A stretch of 64,000 bases of DNA. Origin: Alphaproteobacteria bacterium. GTDB taxonomy: Bacteria > Pseudomonadota > Alphaproteobacteria > UBA6615. The notes below the pieces were generated by a model that had not been told where the DNA came from, ran no database searches, and saw only the letters and a list, made by a program, of their open reading frames with translations. The position numbers were made by a program, and so were the translations under genes. The DNA lies in NCBI GenBank assembly GCA_009691025.1, contig SHWB01000004.1, positions 1-64,000 on the forward strand, written 5' to 3'. Of this stretch, positions 55,003 through 64,000 are shown piece after piece. Numbering within the stretch: the stretch's first letter is position 1; each line of letters opens with the position of its first letter.

Positions 55003-56871
55003 TCAGGCGGCCGACCGTTCCCCCGCCCGTCGCACATGGCGCAGCAGTGCCGCGAGCGCGGCCGGGGTGACGCCGGCAATGCGCGCGGCCTGGCCCAGCG
55101 TCGCCGGCCGGGTCCGTGTCAGCTTCTGGCGCATCTCGTTCGAAAGGCCGCCGATCAGCCCGTAGTCCAGCGCTGGGGGCAATTCGAGGGCCTCATCGCG
55201 GCGAAAGGCGCGGATATCGGCGTCCTGGCGGCCGAGGTAGCCGGCATATCCGGCCTCGATCGTCAGCTGGTCGATGGCGTCATGTGACACGCCGCCGATG
55301 TCCGGCCACAGCCGCGCCAGCGCCGCCGCGTCAATCCCGGGGTGCCCGAGCAGGGTCATGGCCGTGCGGCGGCGGCCGTCGTGATTGACATGGAGCCCCG
55401 CGCGGGCCAGCACCTCGGGTGTCGCTGCGAGACCCTCCAGCAGGGCCCGCCCCGCTTCCAGCCGCGCCTGGCGGGCGGCGAAGGCGGCGCGCCGCGCCGG
55501 ACCGACGCAACCGAGCCCGATGCCGGCCGGGGTGAGGCGCAGATCGGCATTGTCGGCGCGCAGGGTTAGCCGGTATTCGGCGCGCGAGGTGAACATGCGA
55601 TAGGGCTCGTCGGCGCCGCGCGTGACGAGGTCGTCGACCAGAACACCGAGATAGGCATCGGCCCGGCCGGGCGCGAAGCGGCGCCCGCCGCCGCCGGCCA
55701 GCAGGGCGGCATTGAGCCCGGCGACCAGACCCTGCGCCGCGGCCTCCTCGTAGCCCGTGGTGCCGTTGATCTGCCCGGCGAGGAAAAGCCCCGGCAGCCT
55801 GCGCGTCTGCAGGGTGGCGTCCAGCTCACGCGGATCGACGAAGTCGTACTCGACGGCATAACCAGGGCGGAGCATTTCCGCCCGTTCGAGCCCGGGGATC
55901 GTCGCGACGAAGGCACGTTGCGCGGCCTCTGGCAACGAAGTCGAAATCCCGTTGGGATAGACAGTGTGATCGTCCAGCCCTTCCGGCTCGAGGAATATCT
56001 GGTGCCCGTCCCGGTCGGCGAAGCGGACGATTTTGTCCTCCAGGGACGGGCAATAGCGCGGTCCCGCCCCCTCGATGCGGCCCGCATACATCGGCGAAAA
56101 TCGAAGGTTTTCGCGGACGATGGCATGCGTCGCCGGGGTCGTGGCCGTCACATGGCAGGCGATCTGCGGCGTCGCGATCGCCGTCGTCAGGGCCGAAAGC
56201 GGCACAGGATCGGCATCGCCCGGCTGCGCGGCCAGAGCGGAGTAGTCGATCGTCCGGCCGTCGAGACGAGGCGGTGTACCGGTCTTGAGCCGTCCAAGAG
56301 CTAGGCCGTGGCGCGCAAAAGTTTCCGCCAGGGCGACGGAGGGGGCCTCGCCGGCCCGCCCGGCCGGCATCTGCCACTCGCCGATATGGATCACGCCGCG
56401 CAGAAAGGTCCCCGTCGTCACCACCACAGCGCCGCTACGCAACCTCCGTCCGTCGGAAAGTATCACTCCCGCCGTCACGCCGGCCGAGTCCAGCACCAGA
56501 TCGTCCACCGCACCGGCGATCACGGACAGGCCGTCCTGGGCCGCCAGCAGCGATTGCATCGCGCAGCGATAGAGCTTGCGGTCGGCCTGAGCCCGCGGGC
56601 CGCGTACCGCCGGCCCCTTGCTGCGGTTGAGCAGGCGGAACTGGATGCCCGCGCGGTCGGCGGCGAGGCCCATGAGGCCGTCCAGCGCGTCGATCTCGCG
56701 CACCAAATGACCCTTGCCGAGCCCGCCGATGGCGGGATTGCAGGACATCTCACCGATCTTCGACGGGTCGTGCGTCACCAGCGCCGTGCGGGCACCGAGG
56801 CGCGCCGCCGCCGCTGCCGCTTCGCAGCCGGCATGGCCGCCCCCGACGACGATGACGTCTAAAAGAATCAT
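55003..56871 (-). CDS. mnmG: tRNA U34 carboxymethylaminomethyl modification enzyme MnmG (GidA)
   Basis: The 622-residue FAD protein has the Rossmann start [22 protein letters not shown] and the family motifs [39 protein letters not shown] and [20 protein letters not shown]. It works with MnmE to modify wobble uridine. ATG 56871 begins [11 protein letters not shown]. The frame extends upstream through a REP unit reading LSLSKDEG, which is not part of the protein. 107 bases separate rsmG-parAB from its end... the gap 54879-55002 holds a short inverted repeat ACTACC/GGTAGT and no gene. Confidence 0.95.
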   Translation of the reverse strand: MILLDVIVVGGGHAGCEAAAAAARLGARTALVTHDPSKIGEMSCNPAIGGLGKGHLVREIDALDGLMGLAADRAGIQFRLLNRSKGPAVRGPRAQADRKLYRCAMQSLLAAQDGLSVIAGAVDDLVLDSAGVTAGVILSDGRRLRSGAVVVTTGTFLRGVIHIGEWQMPAGRAGEAPSVALAETFARHGLALGRLKTGTPPRLDGRTIDYSALAAQPGDADPVPLSALTTAIATPQIACHVTATTPATHAIVRENLRFSPMYAGRIEGAGPRYCPSLEDKIVRFADRDGHQIFLEPEGLDDHTVYPNGISTSLPEAAQRAFVATIPGLERAEMLRPGYAVEYDFVDPRELDATLQTRRLPGLFLAGQINGTTGYEEAAAQGLVAGLNAALLAGGGGRRFAPGRADAYLGVLVDDLVTRGADEPYRMFTSRAEYRLTLRADNADLRLTPAGIGLGCVGPARRAAFAARQARLEAGRALLEGLAATPEVLARAGLHVNHDGRRRTAMTLLGHPGIDAAALARLWPDIGGVSHDAIDQLTIEAGYAGYLGRQDADIRAFRRDEALELPPALDYGLIGGLSNEMRQKLTRTRPATLGQAARIAGVTPAALAALLRHVRRAGERSAA

Positions 56872-56892
56872 GCGCTCCGCGGCCGTGCGGCC

Positions 56893-57026
56893 CTCATCCT
56901 TCGACAGGCTCAGGATGAGGATTTGGGAAGATTGGCCGGCCCCTAGGGACCGTTCGCCCCCGGCAGCGCCGATCCCGGGGGACCAATCCAACAAGAAGCC
57001 TCATCCTGAGCCTGTCGAAGGATGGG
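56893..57026. repeat. REP pair (REPIN-like) between mnmG and mnmE
   Basis: Units 56893-56919 and 57000-57026 match as reverse complements in 26 of 27 bases, with an 80-base spacer that contains another GC-rich stretch. Each unit has the core TTCGACAGGCTCAGG and palindromic ends CTCATCCT/AGGATGAG. Between mnmG and the parS at 57077 nothing else is seen. Confidence 0.85.
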
Positions 57027-57076
57027 ACCTCGCGCCGGGTCTTACCCTCGTGTCGCAGCCGCTGTCAAAGCGGCAG

Positions 57077-57092
57077 TGTTTCACGTGAAACG
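57077..57092. other. parS site between mnmE and mnmG
   Basis: TGTTTCACGTGAAACG matches 15 of 16 bases of consensus parS. It is intergenic, just past the mnmE stop, 2.2 kb from the other copy. Confidence 0.93.
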
Positions 57093-57097
57093 CCGCA

Positions 57098-58435
57098 CTA
57101 CTTGCCGATGCAAAAATCGCGGAAGATCACATCGAGCAATTCCTCGACGTCCACCCGACCGGTGATCCGGCCCAGGGACCGGGCGGCCAGGCGGACATCT
57201 TCCGCCACCAGCTCCGGCGGCACCCCCCCCGCGGCGGCCCGCCGCAGGGCCACCTTGGCCTCCTCCAGCGCGGCGCGATGTCGAGCCCGCGTCAGCGCGG
57301 GACTTTCGCGCGCACCGAAGCGGTCGGCCACCGCCTCCGTGAGCCGCGCCTCCAGCGCGGCGACACCCGCGCCGGTCAGCGCCGACACGGCCGACGCCGT
57401 CTGCCCGCCAATCATCGCCGCCGCGGGCGCCAGCAGATCGGCCTTGTTGAGCACGGGCACCGTCGTCGCATCGATCAGCGCCATTGTTTGCGGATCAAGC
57501 GCCGGCCACGCCGTCGCATCGAACACCGCAAGACGGAGATCTGCAGCGACGGCGGCCGCCTGCGCACGCCTGACGCCCTCGACCTCCACGGGGTCGGCGG
57601 CATCGCGCAGCCCGGCGGTGTCGGCCAGGATGACTTTCACTCCGCCGAGATCAAGCGCGACCTCGATGACGTCGCGCGTGGTGCCGGCGGTCGGGGCGAC
57701 GATAGCCGCCTCGCGACGCGCCAGTCTGTTGAGAAGACTGGATTTTCCGACATTCGGCGCACCGATCACCGCAATCCGCACGCCATCCCGCAGTCTCTCC
57801 CCACGATGCCCGTCAGCGAGATGCGCCGCGATGTCGGCGGCCAGCCCGGCGATCGCCGCGCGCGCGGCGTCGCCGGCCTCAGGCGGTAAATCCTCGTCGG
57901 GAAAGTCGATATCCGCCTCAAGATGCGCGAGCAGCCGCACCAGCCGGTCGCGCCAGCCATCGTAGAGCCCGGCCAGCGCGCCGTCGAGCTGGGCCAGCGC
58001 CTGGCGCCTCTGCCCCGCCGTCTCGGCGGCGACCAGATCGGCCACCGCCTCGGCGGCAGTTAGGTCAAGCCGCCCGTTCTCGAAAGCCCTGCGGGCGAAT
58101 TCTCCCGGCTCGGCAAGCCGCAGCCCCGGCAGGCGCGCCAACACATCGAGCACGCCGGCCAGCACGGCGCGGCCGCCATGCAGATGCAATTCGGCCATGT
58201 CCTCGCCGGTCTCGCTGCCGGGACCGGGCAGCCAGAGAAGCAAGGCGGAATCGAGCACCTCCCCACCGGCCGGATCGCGCAGACGGCGTAGGCTCGCATG
58301 GCGCGGCGCCGGGCGACGCCCGCCGGTCAGCGCATCGATCGTCGCCCCGGCGCCGGGGCCCGACAGGCGGATGACGGCGATCGCCGCCACGCCGGCGCCC
58401 GTGGCCGGCGCGTAGATGGTCGAGGATTCACCCAC
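57098..58435 (-). CDS. mnmE: tRNA modification GTPase MnmE (TrmE)
   Basis: The 445-residue GTPase has an N-terminal formyl-tetrahydrofolate-binding domain ([25 protein letters not shown]). The G domain has G1 [10 protein letters not shown]2/G3 TTRD and DTAG, and G4 NKAD. The C-terminal FCIGK motif carries the essential Cys. It acts with MnmG on tRNA wobble uridine. It starts at GTG 58435 with a G-rich ribosome-binding site. A small DUF6489-like gene lies 8 bases upstream in the same direction. Confidence 0.95.
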   Translation of the reverse strand: MGESSTIYAPATGAGVAAIAVIRLSGPGAGATIDALTGGRRPAPRHASLRRLRDPAGGEVLDSALLLWLPGPGSETGEDMAELHLHGGRAVLAGVLDVLARLPGLRLAEPGEFARRAFENGRLDLTAAEAVADLVAAETAGQRRQALAQLDGALAGLYDGWRDRLVRLLAHLEADIDFPDEDLPPEAGDAARAAIAGLAADIAAHLADGHRGERLRDGVRIAVIGAPNVGKSSLLNRLARREAAIVAPTAGTTRDVIEVALDLGGVKVILADTAGLRDAADPVEVEGVRRAQAAAVAADLRLAVFDATAWPALDPQTMALIDATTVPVLNKADLLAPAAAMIGGQTASAVSALTGAGVAALEARLTEAVADRFGARESPALTRARHRAALEEAKVALRRAAAGGVPPELVAEDVRLAARSLGRITGRVDVEELLDVIFRDFCIGK

Positions 58436-58443
58436 CTTCCACG

Positions 58444-58671
58444 TCAGTCCTTGCGCCCGCCGCCGAGGCCGCCGCCGAATCGCGCCCAGAAGGCCTTCTG
58501 CGCCTGCTCAATGCCTTCGAGCCCGAGCGGCAGCCGGGTTTTCATCACCGCCTCCGGCTCCATCGCCGCGAGCCCCGCCATCACCGCGTCCTGCGCCGTG
58601 CGCACATCCGGCAAGCCGAGGAAGGCCCGCGCCTCTTCCGGCGTGCAATCGATATCGACGGTCAGTTTCAT
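58444..58671 (-). CDS. DUF6489-like small protein
   Basis: The 75-residue protein starts [23 protein letters not shown] and ends in a glycine-rich tail ([11 protein letters not shown]). It resembles the small DUF6489 family found before mnmE in alphaproteobacteria. It has a GAGGGG site upstream of ATG 58671. Function unknown; co-transcribed with mnmE by position. Confidence 0.75.
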   Translation of the reverse strand: MKLTVDIDCTPEEARAFLGLPDVRTAQDAVMAGLAAMEPEAVMKTRLPLGLEGIEQAQKAFWARFGGGLGGGRKD

Positions 58672-58791
58672 CGCCCCTCCCAGGACGCCCCGCGGCACCC
58701 TTTGCGCCTGTGCCGGCGCGCCCTACATTGCCGCAATCCGGCGCCGGCCATGATAGACCAAACCCCAACCGCCCGCGCCGCCGGAGAGCCC

Positions 58792-60819
58792 ATGGCCGTC
58801 AATCGCCTCGCCGACGAGACCAGTCCCTATCTGCTGCAGCACGCCGACAATCCGGTGGACTGGCGCCCGTGGAGTGAGGCGGCGCTGGCCGATGCGCGCA
58901 GCAGCGACCGGCCGATAATGCTGTCGATCGGCTATGCGGCCTGCCATTGGTGCCATGTGATGGCGCATGAGAGCTTCGAGGATCCCGCCATCGCCGCGGT
59001 GATGAACGAGTTGTTCGTCAACATCAAGATCGACCGCGAGGAACGGCCGGACCTCGACACGATTTACCAGACCGCCCTCGCTTTGATGGGCGAGCAAGGC
59101 GGCTGGCCGCTGACCATGTTCTGCACGCCCGAGGGCAAGCCGTTCTGGGGCGGCACCTATTTCCCGCCGACGGCCCGCTGGGGCAGGTCCGCCTTTCCCG
59201 ACGTGCTGAGGCGCGTGTCGGAAGTCTGGAAGACCGAGCGTGGCAAGGTCGATACCAATGTCGCGGCCCTTCTCGACGGAATCGCCCAGAGTTCGGCCGC
59301 GCATGGAAGCGGCGCGCTGACCGCCGACGCGCCGGTCGAGGCCGGCCGGGCCATCGCGCGCGCCATCGACCCGGTCCATGGCGGCATCGGCCAGGCCCCG
59401 AAATTCCCCAATGTGCCGGCGCTGCGCCTGTTGTGGCGGGCCTGGCGGCGCAGCGGCGAGGAACCTCTCGGCCGTCTCTTCGCCGTCTCGCTCGACCGCA
59501 TGGCGCAGGGCGGCATCTACGACCATCTCGGCGGCGGCTTCGCCCGCTACTCGACCGACGATGCCTGGCTGGTGCCGCATTTCGAGAAGATGCTCTACGA
59601 CAATGCCCAGCTCGTCGAGCTGTACTGCGAGGGGTGGCAAGCCACACGCAAGCCGCTCTGGGCGAACCGCGTCGCGGAGACCTGCGACTGGGTGCTGCGC
59701 GACCTGCGCACCGGTGACGCGGGCGGCCAGGGCTTCGCCGCCACCTGGGATGCCGATTCCGAGGGCGAGGAAGGTCGCTACTACGTCTGGGCCGCGGCCG
59801 AGATCGACGCCCTTCTCGGTACGGACGCGGCGCTGTTCCGCGCCGCCTACGACGTCGACGAGGCCGGCAACTGGGAAGGCCGCGCAATCCTCAATCGTAC
59901 CGCCCGGCCGGATTTGCAGACCCAAACGGATGAAGCGATCCTCGCGCGCTGCCGCGCCGTATTGCTCGCAAAACGTGCCGAACGCGTCCCGCCCTCGCGC
60001 GACGACAAGGTGCTGGCCGACTGGAACGGGCTGATGATCGCCGCGCTGGCCCGAGCCGCCGGCATCTTCGAGCGGCCCGACTGGCTCGCCGCCGCGCGCG
60101 AGGCCTTCGCCTTCATCCTGCGCGCCCTCGATGCCGGCGACGGAAGGCTGCAACATTCCTGGCGCGCCGGACGCGCACGCAACCTGGCGACCCTCGACGA
60201 CTACGCCAACATGGCGCGCGCGGCCCTCCTGCTGCACGAGGCGACCGGCGAAATCTCCTATCTCGACCGCGCGCGCGCCTGGGTCGCCACCGTCGAACGC
60301 CACTACCGCGACGTCGGGGGTGGCGGATACTTCTTCACCGCCGACGACGCGCGCGACATCATCGCGCGCACCCGCACCGCCGTCGACAACGCGACCCCGA
60401 ACGGCAGCGGCACCCTCGCGGAAGTGCTGTCCAGGCTCTACTTCCTGACCGGACACAGGCCATACTTTGATGCTGCGGAGGCCCTGATCTCGGCCTTTTC
60501 CGTAGACATAGCGCGGTCGCCCCTGGGGTGCGCCACCATGCTGCTCGCGTATGACGGACTGCAACATCCCCTGCAGGTAGCGGTCACGGGAAGCGCCCAC
60601 GACACCACCCGGCGCGCCCTGCTGGCGACGGCCCGACAGGCGCCCCTGCCGGCCGCCCTGATCCTGTCGGTGACAGATGACAGCGTCCTGCCTTCCGACC
60701 ACCCTGCCGCCGGCAAGCTGCCCGCCGACGGCACGGCCGCCGCCTTCGTCTGCCGTGGCCCGATTTGCTCTCTGCCGCTCCGCGACCCGGCCGCGCTCGC
60801 CGCCGCGCTGGCGCAATGA
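58792..60819 (+). CDS. YyaL/DUF255 thioredoxin-domain protein
   Basis: The 675-residue protein has an N-terminal thioredoxin-like domain with the start [21 protein letters not shown] and the variant motif CHWCH (51-55). A six-hairpin-type (glycosidase-like) C-terminal domain (about 200-675) follows, with [19 protein letters not shown] and [18 protein letters not shown]. Biological role is uncertain. ATG 58792 is chosen with GGAGAG upstream; ATG 58750 adds 14 residues. It overlaps nothing and precedes a broken ogt gene by 4 bases. Confidence 0.88.
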   Translation: MAVNRLADETSPYLLQHADNPVDWRPWSEAALADARSSDRPIMLSIGYAACHWCHVMAHESFEDPAIAAVMNELFVNIKIDREERPDLDTIYQTALALMGEQGGWPLTMFCTPEGKPFWGGTYFPPTARWGRSAFPDVLRRVSEVWKTERGKVDTNVAALLDGIAQSSAAHGSGALTADAPVEAGRAIARAIDPVHGGIGQAPKFPNVPALRLLWRAWRRSGEEPLGRLFAVSLDRMAQGGIYDHLGGGFARYSTDDAWLVPHFEKMLYDNAQLVELYCEGWQATRKPLWANRVAETCDWVLRDLRTGDAGGQGFAATWDADSEGEEGRYYVWAAAEIDALLGTDAALFRAAYDVDEAGNWEGRAILNRTARPDLQTQTDEAILARCRAVLLAKRAERVPPSRDDKVLADWNGLMIAALARAAGIFERPDWLAAAREAFAFILRALDAGDGRLQHSWRAGRARNLATLDDYANMARAALLLHEATGEISYLDRARAWVATVERHYRDVGGGGYFFTADDARDIIARTRTAVDNATPNGSGTLAEVLSRLYFLTGHRPYFDAAEALISAFSVDIARSPLGCATMLLAYDGLQHPLQVAVTGSAHDTTRRALLATARQAPLPAALILSVTDDSVLPSDHPAAGKLPADGTAAAFVCRGPICSLPLRDPAALAAALAQ

Positions 60820-60823
60820 CGCG

Positions 60824-61281
60824 ATGAGCGGCGCTCTCACCGTGCTCAGCCCCTTCGGCCCCCTGGCCGTCATCGAAGACGATGGCGCCCCGGTCGCGAT
60901 CGACTGGCAGGCCGGCGCGGACAGCCGGCCGCCGAGCAACTCGCTGCCTATTTCGCCTGGGATCGCAAGGATTTCGACCCGCCGGTCGCGCCCCGCGGCT
61001 CGGCGCACGCCCGCGCGGTCTGGCGCGCCACGTGCGCCATTCCCTGGGGTGAAACCCGTACCTATGGCGAGGTGGCGCGCAATATCGCCTCCTCCCCGCG
61101 GGCCGGGGGTGGCGCCTGCGGCGCCGATCCCCTGCCGATCATCGTGCCCTGCCCTCGCATCCTCGCGGCCGGCGGCCGGCTCGGCGGCTATTTGGGCGCC
61201 GGCGGCGGCGGCGCCAAGCGCGCGCTTCTGGCGTTGGAGGGTCACCCGGTCCAGTTCAGCCTTCTCGACACAACGCACTGA
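60824..61281 (+). pseudogene. O6-alkylguanine-DNA alkyltransferase (Ogt), frameshifted and with altered active site
   Basis: ATG 60824 opens MSGALTVLSPFGPLAVIEDDGAPVAIDW, the MGMT N-terminus. The body (AEQLAAYFAWDRKDFDPPVAPRGS, then AIPWGETRTYGEVARNI) is in another frame, one base having been lost between about 60915 and 60935. The acceptor motif should read PCHR but is VPCPRIL, so His is lost next to the catalytic Cys. The frameshift plus the active-site change suggest real loss of O6-alkylguanine repair in this locus. The TGA is at 61279-61281. Confidence 0.78.
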
Positions 61282-61302
61282 TTCCACAGGGAGAATACAT
61301 GA

Positions 61303-62274
61303 ATGGTCAACGCCATCCGTATCCATGAGCACGGCTCCGCCGACAAGATGCGCTGGGGGCCAATCGAGGTCGGCAAGCCCGGCCCGGGTGAGATCCGGAT
61401 CCGCCACACCGCCATCGGCGTCAATTTCATCGATGTCTACATGCGTTCCGGCGTGCGGCCGATGCAGCTTCCCGCCATCATCGGCATGGAGGCCGCCGGC
61501 ATCGTCGAGGAGGTGGGGGCGGGCGTCGGCGGTTTCGCTGTGGGTGACCACGCCGCCTACACGGAGCCCGTCGGCAGCTACACCGAGGCGCGGGTTATGC
61601 CGGCGAAGACCGTCGTGAAACTGCCCAAGTGGATCGACGACAAGGTCGCCGCCGCCATGATGCTCAAGGGTATGACCGCGCAATTCCTTTGCCGGCGCAC
61701 CTTTCGTGTCGAGAAGGGGCAGGCGGTATTGCTGCATGCCGCGGCCGGTGGCGTCGGCCTGATCCTGTCGCAATGGCTCAACCATCTCGGCGCTACAGTC
61801 ATCGGCACGGCCGGCGGCAAGGACAAAACGGCGCTGGCCAAGGCTCATGGCTGCCATCACGTCATCGACTACCGGACGGAGAACTTCGTCGCGCGGGTCA
61901 AGGAGATCACCGGCGGCAAGGGCGTGCCGGTGGTCTATGACGGCGTCGGCAAGGCGACGCTGACGGATTCGCTTAAATGCCTGCATCGCCTGGGCATGCT
62001 GGTGTCGTTCGGCAATGCGTCCGGCGTGCCCGACCCGATCGCGGGCGGCCAGCTCGCCGCGGGCGGTTCGCTGTTCTTCACACGGCCGATGCTGTTCGAC
62101 TACAACGCCACGCGCGACGAGCTGGAGGCCACCGCGGCCGACCTGTTCGACGTGGTCGCGAAGGGCGCGGTGAAGATCGAGATCAACCAGACCTACAAGC
62201 TCAGCGAGGCGGCGAAGGCGCATGCCGATCTCGAGGCGCGGCGCACCACGGGCTCGACCATATTGCTGCCGTAG
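61303..62274 (+). CDS. NADPH:quinone reductase (QOR, zinc-free MDR)
   Basis: The 323-residue medium-chain reductase has the QOR signatures GVNFIDVYMRSGVRP, the GMEAAGIVEEVGAGVGGFAVGDHAAY domain, and the NADPH motif HAAAGGVGLILSQWL (AxxGGVG). It lacks zinc ligands. It reduces quinones in the cytoplasm. ATG 61303 has GGGAG 14 bases upstream. The gap 62275-62391 to rho has no clear gene. Confidence 0.9.
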   Translation: MVNAIRIHEHGSADKMRWGPIEVGKPGPGEIRIRHTAIGVNFIDVYMRSGVRPMQLPAIIGMEAAGIVEEVGAGVGGFAVGDHAAYTEPVGSYTEARVMPAKTVVKLPKWIDDKVAAAMMLKGMTAQFLCRRTFRVEKGQAVLLHAAAGGVGLILSQWLNHLGATVIGTAGGKDKTALAKAHGCHHVIDYRTENFVARVKEITGGKGVPVVYDGVGKATLTDSLKCLHRLGMLVSFGNASGVPDPIAGGQLAAGGSLFFTRPMLFDYNATRDELEATAADLFDVVAKGAVKIEINQTYKLSEAAKAHADLEARRTTGSTILLP

Positions 62275-62391
62275 GGCGCTTCCAAAAGCATGGCGGCCGG
62301 CCATACAAGTAGTGCGGCAGGCCGTTTTCTATTGGAAACCCAGTAACTTGACGCCCAGCTAAAGTATGGCCGACGAAGCCTGCCGATAGCG

Positions 62392-63675
62392 CTACTGGTT
62401 CATCGATTCGAAGAAGTCGCTGTTAGTCTTGGTGTGGCGCAGCTTGTCGAGCAGGAACTCCATGCTGTCCGTCACGCCCATCGGCATCAGGATGCGGCGC
62501 AGCACCCAGACCTTCGACAGCATGTCGCGCGGCAGCAGCAGCTCTTCCTTGCGCGTGCCAGACTTGGTGATGTCGATCGACGGCCAGGTGCGCTTGTCCG
62601 ACAGCTTGCGGTCGAGCACGATTTCCGAGTTACCGGTGCCCTTGAACTCCTCGAAGATCACCTCGTCCATCCGCGAGCCGGTATCGATCAGCGCCGTCGA
62701 GATGATGGTCAGCGAGCCGCCCTCCTCGATGTTGCGGGCGGCACCGAAGAAGCGCTTGGGCCGCTGCAGGGCGTTGGCGTCGACGCCGCCGGTCAGCACC
62801 TTGCCCGACGACGGCACCACGGTGTTGTAGGCGCGGGCGAGGCGCGTGATCGAATCGAGCAGGATGACAACGTCGCGCTTGTGCTCGACCAGCCGCTTGG
62901 CCTTGGCGATGACCATCTCGGCCACCTGCACATGGCGCGTCGCCGGCTCGTCGAAGGTCGAGGAGATGACCTCGCCGCGCACGGTGCGCGCCATGTCGGT
63001 CACTTCCTCTGGCCGCTCGTCGATCAGCAGGACGATCAGGTAGACCTCGGGATGGTTCGCCATGATCGCCTTGGCGATGTTCTGCATCATCACCGTCTTG
63101 CCCGTCCGGGGCGGCGCGACGAGAAGCGCGCGCTGGCCCTTGCCCAGCGGTGCCACGATGTCGATCACCCGCAGGGTCGGGTCCTTGATCGTCGGATCGG
63201 GGATTTCGAGTGTCAGCTTCTCGTCGGGATAGAGCGGCGTGAGGTTGTCGAAATTGATGCGATGCCGCGTCTGCTCGACATCGTCGAAATTGACGTTGTT
63301 GATCTTGAGCAGCGCAAAGTAGCGCTCGCCGTCCTTGGGCGCACGGATCTCCCCGTCCACCGTGTCGCCGGTCCGCAGCGCGAAGCGCCGCACCTGGGTC
63401 GGCGAGACGTAGATGTCGTCCGGGCCCGGCAGGTAGTTCGATTCCGGCGAGCGCAGGAAGCCGAAACCGTCCTGCAGCACTTCCAGCACGCCGATGCCGA
63501 AGATCGGCACGTCGCGGTCGGCCAGCGCCTTGAGGATGGCGAACAGCATGTCCTGGGTGCGCAGCGTGCTGGCGCCCTCGACCTCCTGCTCCTCGGCGAT
63601 GGCGAGCAGTTCCGCCGGCGTCTTCTTCTTGAGGGCCTGAAGGTGTACCGGCTGGTCGAGATCGAGCAGGGGCAT
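62392..63675 (-). CDS. rho: Transcription termination factor Rho
   Basis: The 427-residue hexameric helicase starts with a short N-terminal helical domain ([23 protein letters not shown]). The RNA-binding cold-shock-like domain has [27 protein letters not shown]. The motor has P-loop [13 protein letters not shown], Walker [19 protein letters not shown] and the R-loop [12 protein letters not shown]. It terminates transcription in the cytoplasm. It reads away from hemJ, with a 237-base leader region between them. Confidence 0.97.
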   Translation of the reverse strand: MPLLDLDQPVHLQALKKKTPAELLAIAEEQEVEGASTLRTQDMLFAILKALADRDVPIFGIGVLEVLQDGFGFLRSPESNYLPGPDDIYVSPTQVRRFALRTGDTVDGEIRAPKDGERYFALLKINNVNFDDVEQTRHRINFDNLTPLYPDEKLTLEIPDPTIKDPTLRVIDIVAPLGKGQRALLVAPPRTGKTVMMQNIAKAIMANHPEVYLIVLLIDERPEEVTDMARTVRGEVISSTFDEPATRHVQVAEMVIAKAKRLVEHKRDVVILLDSITRLARAYNTVVPSSGKVLTGGVDANALQRPKRFFGAARNIEEGGSLTIISTALIDTGSRMDEVIFEEFKGTGNSEIVLDRKLSDKRTWPSIDITKSGTRKEELLLPRDMLSKVWVLRRILMPMGVTDSMEFLLDKLRHTKTNSDFFESMNQ

Positions 63676-63866
63676 GGTGGGTTGCCGCTATGTCGGAGGG
63701 AACAGGGCGCGCCTGACCGGCGCGCCGCGATGGCCAACGGTGACGCCCACGCTCAGGGCACTTTGGAAATGCTGCGGCGGGGCGGCCGGTTCCGGCGTTA
63801 TCGCCGGATGGCCCTGGGCGGGAGCGGGATTCCGGTGGGGAGCCGGACAACCCTTCGGCTGATGTA

Positions 63867-63890
63867 GTACGGGGGTTCCGGCAAAGTCAA
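63867..63890 (-). promoter_or_regulatory. Candidate rho promoter
   Basis: On the minus strand TTGACT (complement of 63885-63890) is a good -35 match, followed after about 15-18 bases by a poor TA-rich -10 (TACTAC or TACATC). It implies a leader of about 185 bases before rho. Long rho leaders are often autoregulated, but no specific element is visible. The remaining gap 63676-63912 holds nothing else. Confidence 0.45.
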
Positions 63891-63912
63891 CACACTTCAC
63901 CGCCCGCCGGGC

Positions 63913-64000
63913 TCAAAACGGCCGTACCATCACCATGGCAAGGATGGCCAGCAACAGCACCGCCGGCACCTCGTTGACGATGCGGTAGAAGCGGGCACCG
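63913..64000 (-). CDS. hemJ: Protoporphyrinogen oxidase HemJ, 3' end only
   Basis: The last 29 codons before the TGA (complement of 63913-63915) read GARFYRIVNEVPAVLLLAIL, then AMVMVRPF. This is the conserved C-terminal helix of HemJ, the membrane enzyme that oxidises protoporphyrinogen IX in many alphaproteobacteria. The rest lies beyond the window. Its place next to rho, with the heme genes expected further on, matches the origin-proximal order of related genomes. Confidence 0.85.
   Translation of the reverse strand, partial: GARFYRIVNEVPAVLLLAILAMVMVRPF

Noticed and set aside
58723..62304. Minus-strand frame of 1193 codons opposite the YyaL, ogt and qor genes
   Set aside because: It covers three recognised plus-strand genes and has low-complexity, Arg/Gly/Ala-rich composition with no motif. 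Long antisense frames are expected at this GC content.

Overview
The window is a GC-rich chromosomal segment from an alphaproteobacterium, most likely Rhodospirillales-like. The basis is gene content and order: mnmE-mnmG-rsmG-parA-parB facing rho/hemJ on one side and holA-lptE-leuS on the other, Gram-negative envelope genes (lolA, lptE, porins), a PII-AmtB pair, a CnoX with an intact CXXC, and repeats of a type common in this class. No rRNA, tRNA, CRISPR, prophage or insertion sequence was found.

Layout. 1-6.2 kb: a frameshifted ProX-type deacylase, then a tight CnoX/LON-domain/Trm112/DUF971 cluster, a ubiquinone hydroxylase on the minus strand, and glnK-amtB behind a clear sigma-54 promoter with an NtrC-like site. 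6.4-15.2 kb: dapC-like aminotransferase, ftsK, lolA, a class-I amidotransferase-like hydrolase, a PaaA-like gene interrupted by an amber codon, a FAH-family hydrolase and xthA. 15.3-16.7 kb: a doubly frameshifted CoA-ligase-like gene. 16.8-34.8 kb: a large surface-glycan-like block. It holds a methyltransferase, a cyclic-nucleotide-binding protein and an unusual ABC exporter on the minus strand, and four glycosyltransferases, a phosphatase, a polysaccharide deacetylase and a complete oligopeptide-type ABC importer on the plus strand. A decayed Fic gene sits inside it. 35-43 kb: metallo-hydrolase, MFS transporter, OmpR-type regulator, ribA, an uncharacterised gene behind a perfect sigma-54 promoter core, an L,D-transpeptidase, YggS and a JmjC-like cupin oxygenase. 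43.5-47.6 kb: three tandem porin paralogues, the middle one frameshifted. 47.7-64 kb: a replication/segregation and translation neighbourhood (DUF3576 lipoprotein, leuS, lptE, holA, parB, parA, rsmG, mnmG, mnmE, a YyaL-type protein, a broken ogt, qor, rho and the 3' end of hemJ) with two parS sites. This arrangement suggests the replication origin is not far away.

Two themes cut across the genes. First, several short palindromic repeat families (REP/REPIN-like) lie between and sometimes inside genes. Second, many genes carry single-base frameshifts or amber codons. Some are in homopolymers and may be assembly errors. Others (fic, ogt) also have lost catalytic residues and look like real decay. 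The most promising uncharacterised system is the ABC exporter/glycosyltransferase block at 16.8-28.7 kb. Its exporter has an ATPase domain with three Q-loop-like repeats and altered Walker A, signature, Walker B and H-loop motifs.
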